Shown here: positions 16,898 through 24,496 of the stretch, piece by piece
Numbering within the stretch: position 1 is the first letter of the stretch
How the letters are laid out: each line of letters starts with the position of its first letter
Assembly: GCA_016783455.1 (NCBI GenBank)
Contig: JADHWN010000001.1
Coordinates: 105,930-150,445, forward strand
DNA from: Candidatus Bathyarchaeota archaeon
Lineage (GTDB): Archaea > Thermoproteota > Bathyarchaeia > TCS64
Reading direction: 5' to 3'
DNA length: 44,516 nucleotides
Position numbers and translations under genes: made by a program
Notes under the pieces: model-generated
Told to the model about the DNA's origin: nothing
Database searches by the model: none
What the model saw: only the letters and a program-made list of their open reading frames with translations

Positions 16898-16998
16898 ACC
16901 CACACATCTAGACCCACCTGTATAAAGGACATAACCAACAGCAACGCACCACCCGGAAGTAACCACCACAAAACACGATACGAAAAAATAGAAAAAAA

Positions 16999-17222
16999 TA
17001 CGAAAAGTTAACCCACCTGAGCGATTCCACGATCCCTTCCACGAAAAGGAGACCTAAAACACCTCAAAAAAAAATTAGGGGGGGAGGGGGGGGTCATACA
17101 GTCAGAGCGTGAAAAGCAGGCCAAACACCAAAATGAACCCTAAAAATCCCCCTACACCACCCCGTTCATACCAAAAGGAGCACTTATTCATACCCAGAAA
17201 CCGCTTATTCTAAGCCAGCCAC
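16999..17222 (-). repeat. repeated intergenic element, copy 1 (reads leftward)
   Basis: This ~224-bp non-coding block is the reverse complement of 22311-22548 with roughly 80-85% identity. Three fully identical blocks occur: 17101-17126 with 22421-22446 (26 nt), 17047-17066 with 22481-22500 (20 nt) and 17160-17178 with 22369-22387 (19 nt). Between them lies a G-tract (17078-17093; C-tract on the element strand) and an A-run (T-run on the element strand). The element strand ends in T-rich DNA at 16981-17000. It fills the gap between the ferritin-like gene's 3' end and the metallophosphoesterase promoter. No ORF or known RNA was recognised. Confidence 0.85.
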
Positions 17223-17289
17223 ACGCCAAAAAAAATAAAAAAACGCTTATCATATGCTACCATTCACAGTAAAAAAGGGAGGGAAAAGG

Positions 17290-17775
17290 CTACTCCCCAG
17301 GGGCATACGGATCCCGGGGCGCACCGTGAGTAGGCACATCCCGCCAGATCATATCCCAGACATCCTGCTCGAAGATCATATCCCGCGCCAGCACCGCCTC
17401 CAACAGATTCGAAAGGAACTTATGATGCCTCACCTCGTCATCCACGATCTCCTCCAGCAGCCGCTTAGCCCGATCGTCCTCAACGCCCTCCAGGAGCGCC
17501 CTGGCCTCAGACAGCATCCCAACCTCGACCTCCACGTGCCTCTTCAGAGCCGCCTCCAGCCTGTCGTACTCTACATCAGTGATCCCCAGAGGACCCTCCA
17601 GAATGGCAGCGATCGCCCTGTACAGCCCCGCATGCTTCCTCGAGTCCAGCGCAACGCCCATCATCAGCCCCGCCACAGCCACATTACCCAGCCCCGCGAC
17701 GTCATCATCGTAGCTCACAGCATACCTCTCCTCCAGCTCAGCCATCTCACGCAACTTCGCAACTTTTTCAGTCAA
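17290..17775 (-). CDS. ferritin-like (rubrerythrin-type) four-helix protein
   Basis: 161 aa. Four helices carry the spacing of a ferritin-like di-metal site: AELEERYAVSY (helix 1, Glu), ALDSRKHAGLYRAI (helix 2, His), LKRHVEVEVGMLSEA (helix 3, Glu) and LEEIVDDEVRHHKFL (helix 4, E-x2-H). Helix 2 has DSRKH where classic rubrerythrins have ExxH, as in a branch common in archaea. It lacks the rubredoxin domain. A role in peroxide or iron handling is expected from the family, not shown. It lies just inside copy 1 of the repeated element and is divergent from the SIMPL gene. Confidence 0.72.
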   Translation of the reverse strand: MTEKVAKLREMAELEERYAVSYDDDVAGLGNVAVAGLMMGVALDSRKHAGLYRAIAAILEGPLGITDVEYDRLEAALKRHVEVEVGMLSEARALLEGVEDDRAKRLLEEIVDDEVRHHKFLSNLLEAVLARDMIFEQDVWDMIWRDVPTHGAPRDPYAPGE

Positions 17776-17844
17776 CAGAAACTACCCAAAACGACCAAAC
17801 GGACGGCCAGCTATAAACATAACCAAAACACACCCTAGCAGCCC

Positions 17845-17908
17845 TGTTCTACAGCCTAGAACAACGACATCCCCCACAAGCACCCCTGTTCTAAAACATG
17901 GATTAATT
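17845..17908 (+). promoter_or_regulatory. SIMPL-gene promoter with TGTTCTA/TAGAACA operators
   Basis: A perfect inverted repeat TGTTCTA-CAGCC-TAGAACA (17845-17863) is followed by a half-site TGTTCTAAAAC (17887-17897). That half-site runs into the TATA-like ATTAATTA (~17901-17908). The stretch from 17887 matches the beta-propeller promoter (2384-2410, minus strand) almost base for base. Confidence 0.7.
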
Positions 17909-17941
17909 ATGCCCCAGCCCCATCACAGTACCCGATTCGAA

Positions 17942-18739
17942 ATGAGTCAAAGACAAAAGTACATCCCCATAATCGCAATCTGTATCTCCATAATAGCCGC
18001 TGGAGCCATCATAGCCTACAGGCCCCAACTCGCAGACGAGGCCGACGACCTATTCAGATACCCCTCAGGCATCCCCCCATCGATGGGAACCGTCGCATCC
18101 ACCTGGCTCGGGGAGGATCAGGTGAACGCGATCCATGTCTCGGGCTCGGGAAGCATCTCAGCCCAGGCCAACCAGGCAACAGTCAGCCTCGGCGTCATGA
18201 CCGAGGATCCCTCCGCAGGTGAGGCCGTCGACGACAACGCCGTCCTCATGACCGCCGTCATCGAGGCCATCAAGGCCCTCGGCATCCCCGAGGACAAGAT
18301 CAAGACAGTCACATACAGCGTCTACCCCAACTACGACTGGGAGCTACGACAGACCACAGGATACAGGGTCACAAACATGATCCAGATAGAGATCGACGAC
18401 CTAGACCTCGTCGGACCCGTCATCGACGTCGCCGCCGACGCAGGGGCCAACAACATCCAGGGCATCAGCTTCGGCCTATCCGACGACATCGTCGAGCAGC
18501 TCCAGACCGACGCCTACGTCCTAGCCCTACAGAACGCAAGGGCCAAGGCCGACCTCATCGCCGAGACCCTCGACATCGAGGTCACAGGAGTCCTATACGT
18601 CAGCGAGAGCAGCTACACACCCTACACCGCAACCAGAAGCTACGACGTAGCAGAAGCAGGCATGGCAGCCCCCACCCCTATCCTGGAAGGTTCCCTCAGC
18701 GTCTCAGTAAACGTACAGGTATCATTCACATTCCAGTAG
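17942..18739 (+). CDS. SIMPL-domain (DUF541) secreted protein
   Basis: 265 aa. An N-terminal hydrophobic helix (YIPIIAICISIIAAGAIIAY) anchors or exports the protein. A ~40-residue linker leads to a SIMPL domain beginning VNAIHVSGSGSISAQANQATVSLGV and including the family's IPEDKIKTVTYSVYPNYD, GYRVTNMIQIEI and ALQNARAKADLIAETL. The domain is found in envelope proteins and in IRAK-related proteins; bacterial and archaeal members oligomerise outside the membrane, role unclear. The start is ATG 17942: an earlier ATG at 17909 would overlap the TATA-like box. Third codon positions are strongly C/A-biased. Seven T residues follow the stop. The promoter is shared in design with the beta-propeller gene. 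Confidence 0.88.
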   Translation: MSQRQKYIPIIAICISIIAAGAIIAYRPQLADEADDLFRYPSGIPPSMGTVASTWLGEDQVNAIHVSGSGSISAQANQATVSLGVMTEDPSAGEAVDDNAVLMTAVIEAIKALGIPEDKIKTVTYSVYPNYDWELRQTTGYRVTNMIQIEIDDLDLVGPVIDVAADAGANNIQGISFGLSDDIVEQLQTDAYVLALQNARAKADLIAETLDIEVTGVLYVSESSYTPYTATRSYDVAEAGMAAPTPILEGSLSVSVNVQVSFTFQ

Positions 18740-18758
18740 AACACCCCCAAAACCCCCC

Positions 18759-18765
18759 TTTTTTT
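18759..18765 (+). terminator. T7 terminator of the SIMPL gene
   Basis: Seven T residues directly follow a C-rich tract, 20 nt after the stop codon at 18739; archaeal T-run type. Confidence 0.55.
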
Positions 18766-18843
18766 CATAAACCAGTTACGTATAACAGTCAACCCCACGG
18801 AACAGTAACCCAGTTACTGAACACGGATTCGAATGCATCCAAC

Positions 18844-18864
18844 ATACATGTTTAAAACATGTAT
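18844..18864 (+). promoter_or_regulatory. 21-bp perfect palindrome over a TATA box
   Basis: ATACATGTTT-A-AAACATGTAT has 10-bp perfect arms. The TATA-like TTTAAAA (18851-18857) is its centre. A protein bound here would block TBP, so it looks like a repressor site for the membrane-protein gene that follows. Confidence 0.6.
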
Positions 18865-18882
18865 CACAGATACATCATCCAA

Positions 18883-19215
18883 GTGGAAACAGTGCTGGAA
18901 GTAGGCAGACGCTTCGGGCTGGAGACAATCAGCTACATCATCCTCGTCCTGGGAACCCTAGGAGACCACGTCTCCACAATGATAGCCCTGACCCGCCCCT
19001 ACATATACGAGACCAACCCAGTAACCGTGCAGCTCATGGCCCAGGGCCTCTGGCTGCCCGTGGACATCGTCCTCATCATCCTGGGCATATCCATACCCTA
19101 CATCATAATCCGCGTCACCAAAAACGACTCATTCAAGGCACTCCTGGCCTACCCTATGCTCCACGGAATCATCAGACTCGGCGCCTGCATCTGGAACTTC
19201 AGCCTCATCATCTAA
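18883..19215 (+). CDS. small multi-pass membrane protein, ~110 aa
   Basis: Three to four hydrophobic helices: LETISYIILVLGTLGDHVSTMIAL, LWLPVDIVLIILGISIPYIIIRV and LLAYPMLHGIIRLGACIWNFSLII. A conserved-looking GDHVSTM and a YETNPV loop follow the first helix. The pattern (D-x3-T in helix 1, ETNP loop) resembles archaeal DUF5658-type proteins of unknown function; I am not sure of the family. The frame opens at ATG 18859, but that codon lies inside the palindrome and too near the TATA box, so GTG 18883 (about 29 nt from the box centre) is the better leaderless start. Confidence 0.6.
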   Translation: METVLEVGRRFGLETISYIILVLGTLGDHVSTMIALTRPYIYETNPVTVQLMAQGLWLPVDIVLIILGISIPYIIIRVTKNDSFKALLAYPMLHGIIRLGACIWNFSLII

Positions 19216-19259
19216 AGAAAAACTTCTAAACCAAACAGCCCCCCGCTATAGACGACGCC

Positions 19260-19949
19260 ATGCCAGCCCAGAGAGACATACTCATCGCGCTCCTCGAGAA
19301 CACCCGAAAAAAACCAGTGGACAGCAGCGCACTCCGAGAGACGGTCCGGGTGACGGACGAAGCATACGACACTTACATGACACATCTGGTATCAAACGGT
19401 CTAATCGAGGAGGAACGTGGAAACATAGCCGCATCCCTCAGCCAGAGACTGGAGCTGGCCATCAAAGCCGTACAGGCAGGGGGAGACCTGGAGAGGGTGA
19501 GCAGAGCCCTCGGCTGGCTGGAGTTCGAGGAGATCGTGGCACGCATATTCGAAGAGAACGGATACGACGTGAAGAGACGATTCCGATTCCAGGCAGACGG
19601 ACGACGCTGGGAGATAGACATCCTCGCCACCCGCAGACCCCTGATAGTCTGCGCGGAGTGCAAGCACTGGGCGAAGGGGCTGGGAAGCACCACGGCCCGC
19701 AGGATCGCCGAGACCCACCTGGAGAAGGTCGAGACCCTCAGCAGGAGCGTCGGAGGCCTCCGGGAGAGGATGGGGATCGACAGCTGGCGGCAGGCCACGA
19801 TGATACCCATGGCGCTCTCCCTCCAGCCGGCGAGGGAGAGGATCTACAGGCGCATCCCAGTGGTCTCCGTCTACGGGCTCCCCGGCTTCCTCAGCGAGTT
19901 CGAGGCCCAGATGGACTGGCTCGCCAGCTTCCCCGTCGACCTCGCCTAG
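19260..19949 (+). CDS. PD-(D/E)XK nuclease with N-terminal winged helix (Mrr-like)
   Basis: 229 aa. Residues ~1-60 look like a winged-helix domain (QRDILIALLENTRKK...YMTHLVSNGLIEEERGNI). The nuclease core follows: helix with Glu90/91 (WLEFEEIVARIFEENGYDV), Asp120 in WEIDILA, and the E-x-K pair Glu133/Lys135 in CAECKHW. This is the Mrr/RE-like signature for Mg2+-dependent DNA cleavage. No methyltransferase gene is nearby, so a classical restriction pair is unlikely; archaeal single genes of this type may act in repair or on modified DNA. The gene stands alone on the plus strand between the membrane protein and the convergent AOR gene. Catalytic residues appear intact. Confidence 0.75.
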   Translation: MPAQRDILIALLENTRKKPVDSSALRETVRVTDEAYDTYMTHLVSNGLIEEERGNIAASLSQRLELAIKAVQAGGDLERVSRALGWLEFEEIVARIFEENGYDVKRRFRFQADGRRWEIDILATRRPLIVCAECKHWAKGLGSTTARRIAETHLEKVETLSRSVGGLRERMGIDSWRQATMIPMALSLQPARERIYRRIPVVSVYGLPGFLSEFEAQMDWLASFPVDLA

Positions 19950-19985
19950 CGCCTAGACCTCACGAGCCAGAGATAAAAAACAGGG

Positions 19986-21818
19986 TCAGCGGAGGTCCAC
20001 GTACTCCCCCAGCTCGTCCGCCTCCACGCCCAGCCCCAGCCCCTCCATGGTCGCCCTCGTCGGGATCCCCCGATCGTCCCAGCCCCTCCTGTCGTAGTAG
20101 ACCTGGAGAAGGCCGTCATACCTCCCCCGATCCAGGTGCATCCCCTTAAGGGCGCCCCTGGTCAGCGGCTCGTCAAACCAGCGCACCGGCGGATAGTCCA
20201 TCGTCCTATCCCAGACCCCCCCGTACTCCCGCACCCAGAAGGCCCTGATCAGGGCGTAGATCCTGTCCCCCAGCCCCCACAGGTCGTCCAGGCCCATGCT
20301 CACACCCGTGGCGGCCTCGATGAACTCGGGGTAGTAGTCCAGCTCGTATCCCAGCTCGATCCACGGGAACCTGCAGGTCACGAGGCTCTCGAACATGCCC
20401 CCCCTGATACGCTGGAACTCAATGACCTTATCCGCCTTATCCTCGTCGTAGTGCTCCCTCCTGCCCGTGGAGATCTCCCACGAGATGACCCAGGCGTCCT
20501 TATGATGGGCCCCTATGGGTGAGGTCCCGAAGCTCAGGGACATGCCGGGGCAGAGGTGGCAGTCGTAGGCGCTGCACTCTAAGCCCTTGACGTGCATGGC
20601 GAAGCCGGGTGCGCCTCCGCCGATCTTCTCCGCGGCTTTTCTTGTGCCGAGGCCCAGTGTGGCTCCGAAGTCCTTCATGTACGCCATATCTGTGAGCAGC
20701 TTCTTGGCTCCCTCGAAATCTCCCCATGTTATGTCCAGGTCGATGAGCTTCTTCTCGGAGGCCTCCATGGCGAAGCCGATGCAGCTCCCGGCTCCAATGG
20801 TATCCAGCCCAAGCTCGTCGCACATCCTGTTGAGCGTACCCACCTGCCTCAGGTCGCCTATCCCGATGTTGGAGCCGAGCATGACGACGTTCTCGTAGTC
20901 GAGCTCACTCTCCCTGTCCTCGGTGTCGGTGATGACGTTTCCGCACATCATGTTGCAGTTGGGGCAGCCCTTCTGCTTGATGGTCATCTTCTCCATGGTG
21001 TTGCCGTCGATCTCCGAGGCGTACTCGAATATGCCCTCCCTGAAGTTGTGGGTGGGGAGGGTGTTGGCCTCCTGGCACCACTCGACTGTGGCCATGGTTC
21101 CCTGTCGTTTCCAGAATTTGTAGTTGTCCTTGCCCGTGATGACCTGGAAGCCCTTCCGACCCAGTTCCTTGAGTTTCTCGGGGTCGTGGGCGGGCAGGTC
21201 CTTGGTCCCGTGGACGACGACGGCCTTGAGGTTCTTGGAGCCCATGACCGCGCCCATACCTGGTCGGCCTCCCGCCCGTCCCTCCTGAGAGACGACTGTG
21301 GCGATTCGTGCTAGGTTCTCGCCTGATGGCCCTATGAGGAGGGCGCCCGATGCGGCTCCGTGCTCGGCCTTGAGCTTCGCCTCGGACTTGTACGAGTCGA
21401 GGCCCCATAGGTCCGATGCATCCCTGATCTCGTGTGTGTCGTCCTCGATGAGGAGGTAGCTGGGCTTCTCAGCCTTGCCCGTGATGACTATAGCGTCGAG
21501 GCCTGCCTTCCGGAGGTTTGGTGATGCCATTGTGCCCAGGTTGCCGTCGCCGTATCCCCCTGTCAGGGGGCTCTTGGAGGCGACGACCATCTTCCCGCTG
21601 TTGGGGATGATGAATCCGGTTAGGGGGCCCGTCGCGAATATGAGCATGTTCTCGGGGCTCAGCGGGTCCGTGCCTGGCTTCAGTTCGTCCCATAGGAGCT
21701 TGACCGCGAAGCCTCGTCCGCCGACGAATCGCTTGGCCAGGTCCTCGCTGTATTCCTGAACCTTGGTTTTGCCTTTGGTGAGGTCGACCCGTAGGAGCTT
21801 ACCGTTCCATCCTTTCAT
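19986..21818 (-). CDS. aor: aldehyde:ferredoxin oxidoreductase (tungsten AOR family), paralogue 1
   Basis: 610 aa, normal length. The AOR N-terminal domain starts MKGWNGKLLRVDLTKGK and has FVGGRGFAVKLLWDEL, IFATGPLTGFIIPNSGKM and GRPGMGAVMGSKNLKAV (pterin-binding). The [4Fe-4S] ligands are C285, C288 and C292 (CPNCNMMC) and C482 in SLVTCRFPW, matching the C-x2-C-x3-C...C layout of Pyrococcus AOR. The enzyme oxidises aldehydes, often from amino-acid breakdown, to carboxylates in the cytoplasm with ferredoxin as acceptor. It follows the MoaD-like gene on the same strand but has its own TATA-like box (~21855-21862). The plus-strand composition changes from A/C-rich to G/T-rich inside this gene near 20.5 kb. 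Confidence 0.93.
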   Translation of the reverse strand: MKGWNGKLLRVDLTKGKTKVQEYSEDLAKRFVGGRGFAVKLLWDELKPGTDPLSPENMLIFATGPLTGFIIPNSGKMVVASKSPLTGGYGDGNLGTMASPNLRKAGLDAIVITGKAEKPSYLLIEDDTHEIRDASDLWGLDSYKSEAKLKAEHGAASGALLIGPSGENLARIATVVSQEGRAGGRPGMGAVMGSKNLKAVVVHGTKDLPAHDPEKLKELGRKGFQVITGKDNYKFWKRQGTMATVEWCQEANTLPTHNFREGIFEYASEIDGNTMEKMTIKQKGCPNCNMMCGNVITDTEDRESELDYENVVMLGSNIGIGDLRQVGTLNRMCDELGLDTIGAGSCIGFAMEASEKKLIDLDITWGDFEGAKKLLTDMAYMKDFGATLGLGTRKAAEKIGGGAPGFAMHVKGLECSAYDCHLCPGMSLSFGTSPIGAHHKDAWVISWEISTGRREHYDEDKADKVIEFQRIRGGMFESLVTCRFPWIELGYELDYYPEFIEAATGVSMGLDDLWGLGDRIYALIRAFWVREYGGVWDRTMDYPPVRWFDEPLTRGALKGMHLDRGRYDGLLQVYYDRRGWDDRGIPTRATMEGLGLGVEADELGEYVDLR

Positions 21819-21888
21819 TTCAGGATACCTGTGATGAAGTAGGGTCTTTAGGTGATAAACTTTTTACTCGCAGTTAGAGGGTGTCGAT

Positions 21889-22167
21889 TCAGCCACCCAT
21901 CGTGTAGATCATCAGTACCACCTCGTCGCCGTCATGGAGCCTGGTGTTTAGCCCCTGCATTAGTTCTACGTTCCTGCCGTTTAGGAGGATGGCTAGTTCG
22001 TTGCCCCCTATTCTGTATTCGCCGAGGTACCCTTGATGTCTCTGTCCTGTCTGTGCCGCGACTCTCCTTGTTAGGTTCCCTATGTTCGCGTCTTCTTCCA
22101 GGGTTATGGTGTGTCTGTTTCCTATTGCCTCTGTGAGTTCGCCGAAGACGCGGACGGTTATCTTCAT
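21889..22167 (-). CDS. MoaD/ThiS-family ubiquitin-like sulfur carrier
   Basis: 92 aa beta-grasp protein: MKITVRVFGELTEAIG at the start, LNGRNVELMQGLNTRLHDGDEV in the middle, and the essential C-terminal Gly-Gly (IYTMGG). In MoaD the terminal glycine is thiocarboxylated and gives sulfur to molybdopterin; next to AOR genes such proteins serve tungstopterin synthesis, which fits here. The start at 22167 is preferred over an ORF start 45 codons earlier, since ATTTATC (~22197-22203, minus strand) is a TATA box at near-leaderless distance and the extra residues are low complexity. It likely forms a functional pair with AOR 1 just downstream. Confidence 0.85.
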   Translation of the reverse strand: MKITVRVFGELTEAIGNRHTITLEEDANIGNLTRRVAAQTGQRHQGYLGEYRIGGNELAILLNGRNVELMQGLNTRLHDGDEVVLMIYTMGG

Positions 22168-22310
22168 TATAGATGTAACTGGGAGGGGTTCGAGATAAAT
22201 GGTGTTCGCGTGTGTCCTCGAGTTTGATGGTATCTGTGGGGGATCTTTTTCACGTTGATTGGAGCGGTTTACATATTCGTGTAGACGCCCCTTCCCCCCC
22301 ATTTTTTTAT

Positions 22311-22548
22311 GCGGCTGGCTTAGGATAAGGGCTCCGTGGGGATCGTGTTTTGGGTATGCATTCTTACCCCTTTTGGTATGAACGGGGTCGTGTAGGGGGA
22401 TTTTTCCGGTTCCTTTCGGCGTTTGGCCTGCTTTTCACGCTCTGACCGTATGACCCCCCCCCTCCCCCCCTAATTTTTTTTGAGGTGTTTTAGGTCTCCT
22501 CTTCGTGGAAGGGGTCGCGGAATCGCTCAGGTGAGTTATTTTTTCGTA
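22311..22548 (+). repeat. repeated intergenic element, copy 2 (reads rightward)
   Basis: This is the inverted partner of 16999-17222. It occupies most of the 475-bp gap between the MoaD-like gene and the 3' end of AOR 2. It begins with GCGGCTGGCTTAGGATAAGG, holds a C-tract (22454-22470) next to a T-run (22474-22480), and ends T-rich near 22548. Its first 22 nt recur exactly at 32601. Relative to copy 1 it carries ~10 extra nt around 22330-22345. A GGGGGA run (22395-22400) could pair with the C-tract. No open reading frame or known RNA signature was found in either strand. Confidence 0.85.
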
Positions 22549-22642
22549 GATTTTCCTACTTTTCTGTACTATTTTATATCGGTGTCCTTGGGAGCTGTGA
22601 ATTGAAAAAAGGGTTTAATGGAGGAAAAAAAGGTGTTGAGCT

Positions 22643-24496
22643 CTATTTTCTGAGCTTTTTCATTGAGGGCTCCACGTCGCCTAGGTCGAGTCTGTCGAGG
22701 GTCTCCTTCGTTGGGATGCCCCTTTCGTCCCAGCCCAGGGTCTCGTAGTAGGTGGCTCTCTTGCTCTCTACGAGGGCTTTGTCGGTTGTCTTTCCTTTGT
22801 AGGGGCCTGAGGGAAGTGGCTCGTAGAACCTTGGTGGATTGTCGTCGTCCTTGATGGGCTCCCAGACTACGTCGGGTCCGCCCAGTAGCAGCAGGGCCTT
22901 CTGGAGGGTTATGATCCTCGGGCCGTTCCACCTTCGCCAGCTGTCTACGGACATGTGGTAGCCTGTGATGGCCTTGGCGTAGTCGAAGATTATGTCTGTG
23001 GAGGCACCGCAGAAGTTGCAGTAGACGCCGGAGTCGCTGAAGACCGCGCCGGTCATCTCCCTGAAACCGTCGGAGGCAATGCTCGTGTGGTCTCCCCCCT
23101 GGACGCTGGCGGCGTAGCTGATGTCGTGGGTGTAGTCCACGTCGCTCCTCGTGCCGTGGGCGCCGATCTCTATGCCTTTAACGTGGATAGCGTAGGGCAT
23201 ACAGTCAACTCCCCTCATCTCGCCGATCTTCTTTGCCGCTCTGTAGGTGCCCTCAGCGAGGATGTCGCCTATCTTCTCTCTCTTTGCGATCAGCCAGGCT
23301 AGCTTTGTGAAGGCCTCTGCGTCGCCCCACTCTATCTTGAAGCCGAAGTCCTCCTCCTTGAGGATGCCTCTCTGATAGAGTTCGGCGGCGAAGGCCATCG
23401 TGTTTGGCCCATTGATCCCCGAGTGTCCGAGGTTGTCGATGAGAGCGCTCATGTGTATGGTGTCACCTGCGTCGAAGATCCCGAAGTTTGTCCCGCAGTA
23501 GGCTTGGAGCTCATAGTCGGGCATGTCAGTGATGTCTCCCTTCCACTTTCCGCTCTTTATGCAGCTAATCTTCATGCAGCTCGTCGTGCAGTTGAAGTCG
23601 GCCCAGTACTTCTTCACCCAGTACCGGGTCTCGAACATGGGTCCTCCCATGCTACGTTCGTCGTGCCACTCCTCCTGCCAGTTCCTCACTGGTTCGCTGC
23701 TGGTGTTAGCTCCAACTGACCAGCCTGCGTATCCTGTGCCCTGACGCCTGAAGGCGTCCCTGCTAATGGTTCCTTCGTGGACCTTCTTCCAGAGGAGTTT
23801 AACCGCCTCCGGGGCGAAGACCTTGGGCAGAGAACCCCTACCCTTGGCTGCAATCGCCTTCAGGTTCTTGGAGCCCATGACTGCCCCGTATCCACCGTAT
23901 CCAGCAGCATGGCAGATCTTGCTCATAACCGCGGCGTTCCTAACCATGTTCTCACCCGCTGGACCTATGTAGATCGTGCCGGGCTCGCGCCAGCGACCAA
24001 TGTTTGGCTTCCTATCCGTGAGCTCGTCAACAACCTCTTTGTTCAGTATCTTGATGGTCTCCTCGCCCACCTTCCCCCAGATGTGGCTCGCGTCTCTGAT
24101 CTCACCTCCGTCGTCTGTGACGAGTATATACACGGGACTGCTGGCCTTACCTGTGACTAGCACACCGTCGTAACCCGCCATCTTCAACTCGGGGGCGAAC
24201 TCCGTGCTTGCAGTTGAGCCCACTGTGCCATTGCTGACCGGAGACTTACCTGTACAGCATATCCGACCCCCGGGGTAGATTCCTGTCATGGGACCTGTCA
24301 AGGCCATGAATATGTTATCGGGACCAAGTGCGTCGACTTTCGACCATTTTTTCCCTATCCGATCCCAGAGAATCTTAGTTCCGAGGCCCCTTCCTCCGAA
24401 GTACGCCTCCAACGTCTCGTCGTCGATTACGGTGTCCTTCACTTTCTCCTTGGAAAGATCCACGTCCAGGAACTTGCCGGCATATCCACCCGGCAC
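22643..24496 (-). CDS. aldehyde:ferredoxin oxidoreductase family protein, paralogue 2
   Basis: 617 aa. The AOR fold is clear: GYAGKFLDVDLSKEK, YFGGRGLGTKILWDRIG, ALTGPMTGIYPGGRICCTGKS and GGYGAVMGSKNLKAIAAKG. The cluster cysteines are spaced C303-x3-C307-x4-C312 (CTTSCMKISC), longer than the C-x2-C-x3-C of AOR 1; the fourth ligand is C493 or C496 (YCNFC). With its directly adjoining four-cluster ferredoxin subunit this resembles the multi-subunit branch (WOR5/BamB/aerobic-type AOR relatives) rather than homomeric AOR. Substrate unknown. The start is GTG right after the TAG of the ferredoxin gene, with a full-strength Shine-Dalgarno. Confidence 0.9.
   Translation of the reverse strand: MPGGYAGKFLDVDLSKEKVKDTVIDDETLEAYFGGRGLGTKILWDRIGKKWSKVDALGPDNIFMALTGPMTGIYPGGRICCTGKSPVSNGTVGSTASTEFAPELKMAGYDGVLVTGKASSPVYILVTDDGGEIRDASHIWGKVGEETIKILNKEVVDELTDRKPNIGRWREPGTIYIGPAGENMVRNAAVMSKICHAAGYGGYGAVMGSKNLKAIAAKGRGSLPKVFAPEAVKLLWKKVHEGTISRDAFRRQGTGYAGWSVGANTSSEPVRNWQEEWHDERSMGGPMFETRYWVKKYWADFNCTTSCMKISCIKSGKWKGDITDMPDYELQAYCGTNFGIFDAGDTIHMSALIDNLGHSGINGPNTMAFAAELYQRGILKEEDFGFKIEWGDAEAFTKLAWLIAKREKIGDILAEGTYRAAKKIGEMRGVDCMPYAIHVKGIEIGAHGTRSDVDYTHDISYAASVQGGDHTSIASDGFREMTGAVFSDSGVYCNFCGASTDIIFDYAKAITGYHMSVDSWRRWNGPRIITLQKALLLLGGPDVVWEPIKDDDNPPRFYEPLPSGPYKGKTTDKALVESKRATYYETLGWDERGIPTKETLDRLDLGDVEPSMKKLRK

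Noticed and set aside
17078-17093. G-tract as a standard G-quadruplex regulator
   Set aside because: Two long G runs with a single A do not make four separated tracts; on its own this is homopolymer-rich DNA, and it is covered by the repeat finding.
16898-17289. CRISPR array, tRNA or C/D-box RNA in the repeat-bearing gaps
   Set aside because: No regularly spaced repeats, no tRNA-like B-box (GGTTCRANNCC) with an acceptor stem, and no paired RTGATGA/CTGA boxes in proper order.
19260-19949. Nuclease as part of a restriction-modification or other defence system
   Set aside because: No methyltransferase, helicase, ATPase or toxin-like partner stands next to it.
22501-22530. GTGGAA...GGGGTC similarity to archaeal origin recognition boxes in the repeated element, with outward orientation and nearby skew change
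   Set aside because: The six-base spacing of real ORB elements is missing, no cdc6/orc1 gene lies in the window, and the skew changes again within a few kb. Kept only as a remote possibility.
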